From Fagopyrum homotropicum (lineage: Eukaryota > Streptophyta > Magnoliopsida > Caryophyllales > Polygonaceae): a DNA stretch of 64,000 nt. How positions within the stretch are numbered: position 1 is the stretch's first letter; each line of letters opens with the position of its first letter. Where the stretch lies: NCBI GenBank assembly GCA_033239125.1, contig BSWB01000008.1, forward strand, positions 4,742,001 to 4,806,000. Direction: 5' to 3'. Shown here piece after piece: positions 63,265 through 64,000 of the stretch. A program made the position numbers and the translations under genes. A model generated the notes under the pieces. That model searched no databases. It was given only the letters and a program-made list of their open reading frames with translations, and was not told the origin of the DNA.

Positions 63265-64000
63265 TGTAACGCCCAAAATTTTGGCGCATGTTAGATATTT
63301 ATTTGTCCGGTTTTTATCGAGTTTATTAGATTAAATATTTTATTAAAAGTACTTTAAGGCGTAAAATATTATTCCCGATTGTATTTTATATTTTGAATAC
63401 GTCCCCGTATTCCCATATTATTATTTCGGAAAATACCGGGAAGTTTTCCGTTCCGGGGATTTTTGATCGAGATTATTTTTTAATTCCCTTATTGCATTTT
63501 TTTTTCTTTTCTGTACCAGCCGCTGAATTTGGCCTTTGGCCTTCTCCCGCCCAGCTAGGGCCTGCAATGAGCAACCCTCTGTCCTTGTTCTTCTCCCACC
63601 CTCACGCTACCCCTATTCACTCAAACGCCTCATCCCTCAGATTCCCACCTCTCCAACTCTCTCAGTACTCTCTTCTCTCTGAGTCTCACACATGAGCCTT
63701 CACCCTCTCTTCACCTAATGAGCTTGTGCTCCATTGCGACTCAACCATCGAACATCACCCAAGTTGCAACCTCTAGCCGTCGGATGAGCAACTTAGACGC
63801 CGGAGGAGAGCCAGCAAGAGCCCCACCGTCGACCTGCCGGAATAGAGCCCTGCAGCCCGGCCTCGATCTCTCTGTCGCCCTTCTACTTAGCCAGTTGTAC
63901 TACCCTGTGCCACGCCGGAAACAGAGGCGTCTCGCCAGAGAAGTGGCCTTGCCGCCTCGCTCTCGGCTCGCCGTCTCTACTGGAGGGGCCTCGGCTCGCC
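63265..64000 (+). repeat. 3' LTR of Tekay-F (partial, window end)
   Basis: It starts TGTAACGCCCAAAATTTTGG after the purine tract. The later part (63520-64000) is GC- and CT-rich. An open frame at 63393-63695 is not recognisable as a gene. The right edge is outside the window. Confidence 0.75.

Larger units (their letters stand above)
58260..64000 (+). mobile_element. Tekay-F, strongly decayed Tekay/Del-type element (runs off the window)
   Basis: A truncated 5' LTR (about 58260-58937) is followed by an iMet primer site, a 4.3-kb internal region in which only scraps of pol are readable, a purine tract and a 3' LTR starting at 63265 that continues past the window. Its 5' LTR is related to the LTR of Tekay-D (GACTGGGAAGTGC, CCATTGTGAGGTCC, GGGGTGTTACA). 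The start of the 5' LTR is missing. Confidence 0.8.

Noticed and set aside
63393..63695. 100-codon frame near the window end
   Set aside because: It lies in the Tekay-F 3' LTR, is Ser/Pro/His-rich by composition and has no known domain.

Overview
This is plant nuclear DNA made almost entirely of nested transposable elements. I see no clear single-copy host gene, rRNA, tRNA gene or CRISPR array. The lineages point to a flowering plant, probably a eudicot; I cannot name the species. They are Ty3/gypsy Athila elements primed by tRNA-Asp, Ty3/gypsy Tekay/Del-type chromoviruses primed by initiator tRNA-Met, a Ty1/copia relic, a FAR1-type Mutator-like element (MULE) with a plant mobile domain (PMD) gene, and PIF/Harbinger-like small elements. 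Every gag-pol here carries stops, frameshifts or lost catalytic residues.

Layout. 1-34 is the 3' internal tip of an upstream copy that shares its LTR with the next element, so the window opens inside a tandem. Athila-A (+) has LTR 35-1859, PBS 1866-1883, gag-pol 2000-7772 and a 3' LTR starting at 9593. That LTR is split at 10988/22207 by Athila-B (-, 10989-22201, 5-bp duplication CCCAA). Athila-A lies in the 3' UTR of Athila-C (+, 3' LTR 23342-25116). Athila-C abuts, and probably sits in, the 3' LTR of Tekay-D (-, to 31876). 31877-33094 is non-coding with one Tourist-like MITE. A copia relic (33095-35470) is split by a solo Athila-C-type LTR (33452-35266, duplication GAGTC). Athila-E (-, 35693-48663) carries an extra Athila-type ORF. 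48664 to about 56290 is a MULE with a broken FAR1/MULE/SWIM/OTU transposase gene facing a broken PMD gene. Then come a second Tourist-like MITE, a Harbinger-like non-autonomous element and Tekay-F (+), whose 3' LTR runs off the window.

Main observation. Each Athila family carries its own short palindromic word in a three-part cassette: a half-site, a full palindrome and an inverted half-site. The cassettes recur at matching places: the LTR, the protease-RT linker and the 3' non-coding region. The word is TCGGCCGA in A, CCACGGCCGTGG in B and E, and ACCTCGACCGAGGT in C; a similar CGGTTACG/CGTAACCG word marks both ends of the MULE. A and B have nearly the same polyprotein but different words in the linker and LTRs. 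This looks like a family-specific recognition code in cis. Other shared cis features are a covarying hairpin next to the polypurine tract, repeated GAGACTTACCCGGTAA motifs in the LTRs, a conserved CCCGTACACTGCGGG block near the LTR 3' end, and a conserved 3' UTR block.
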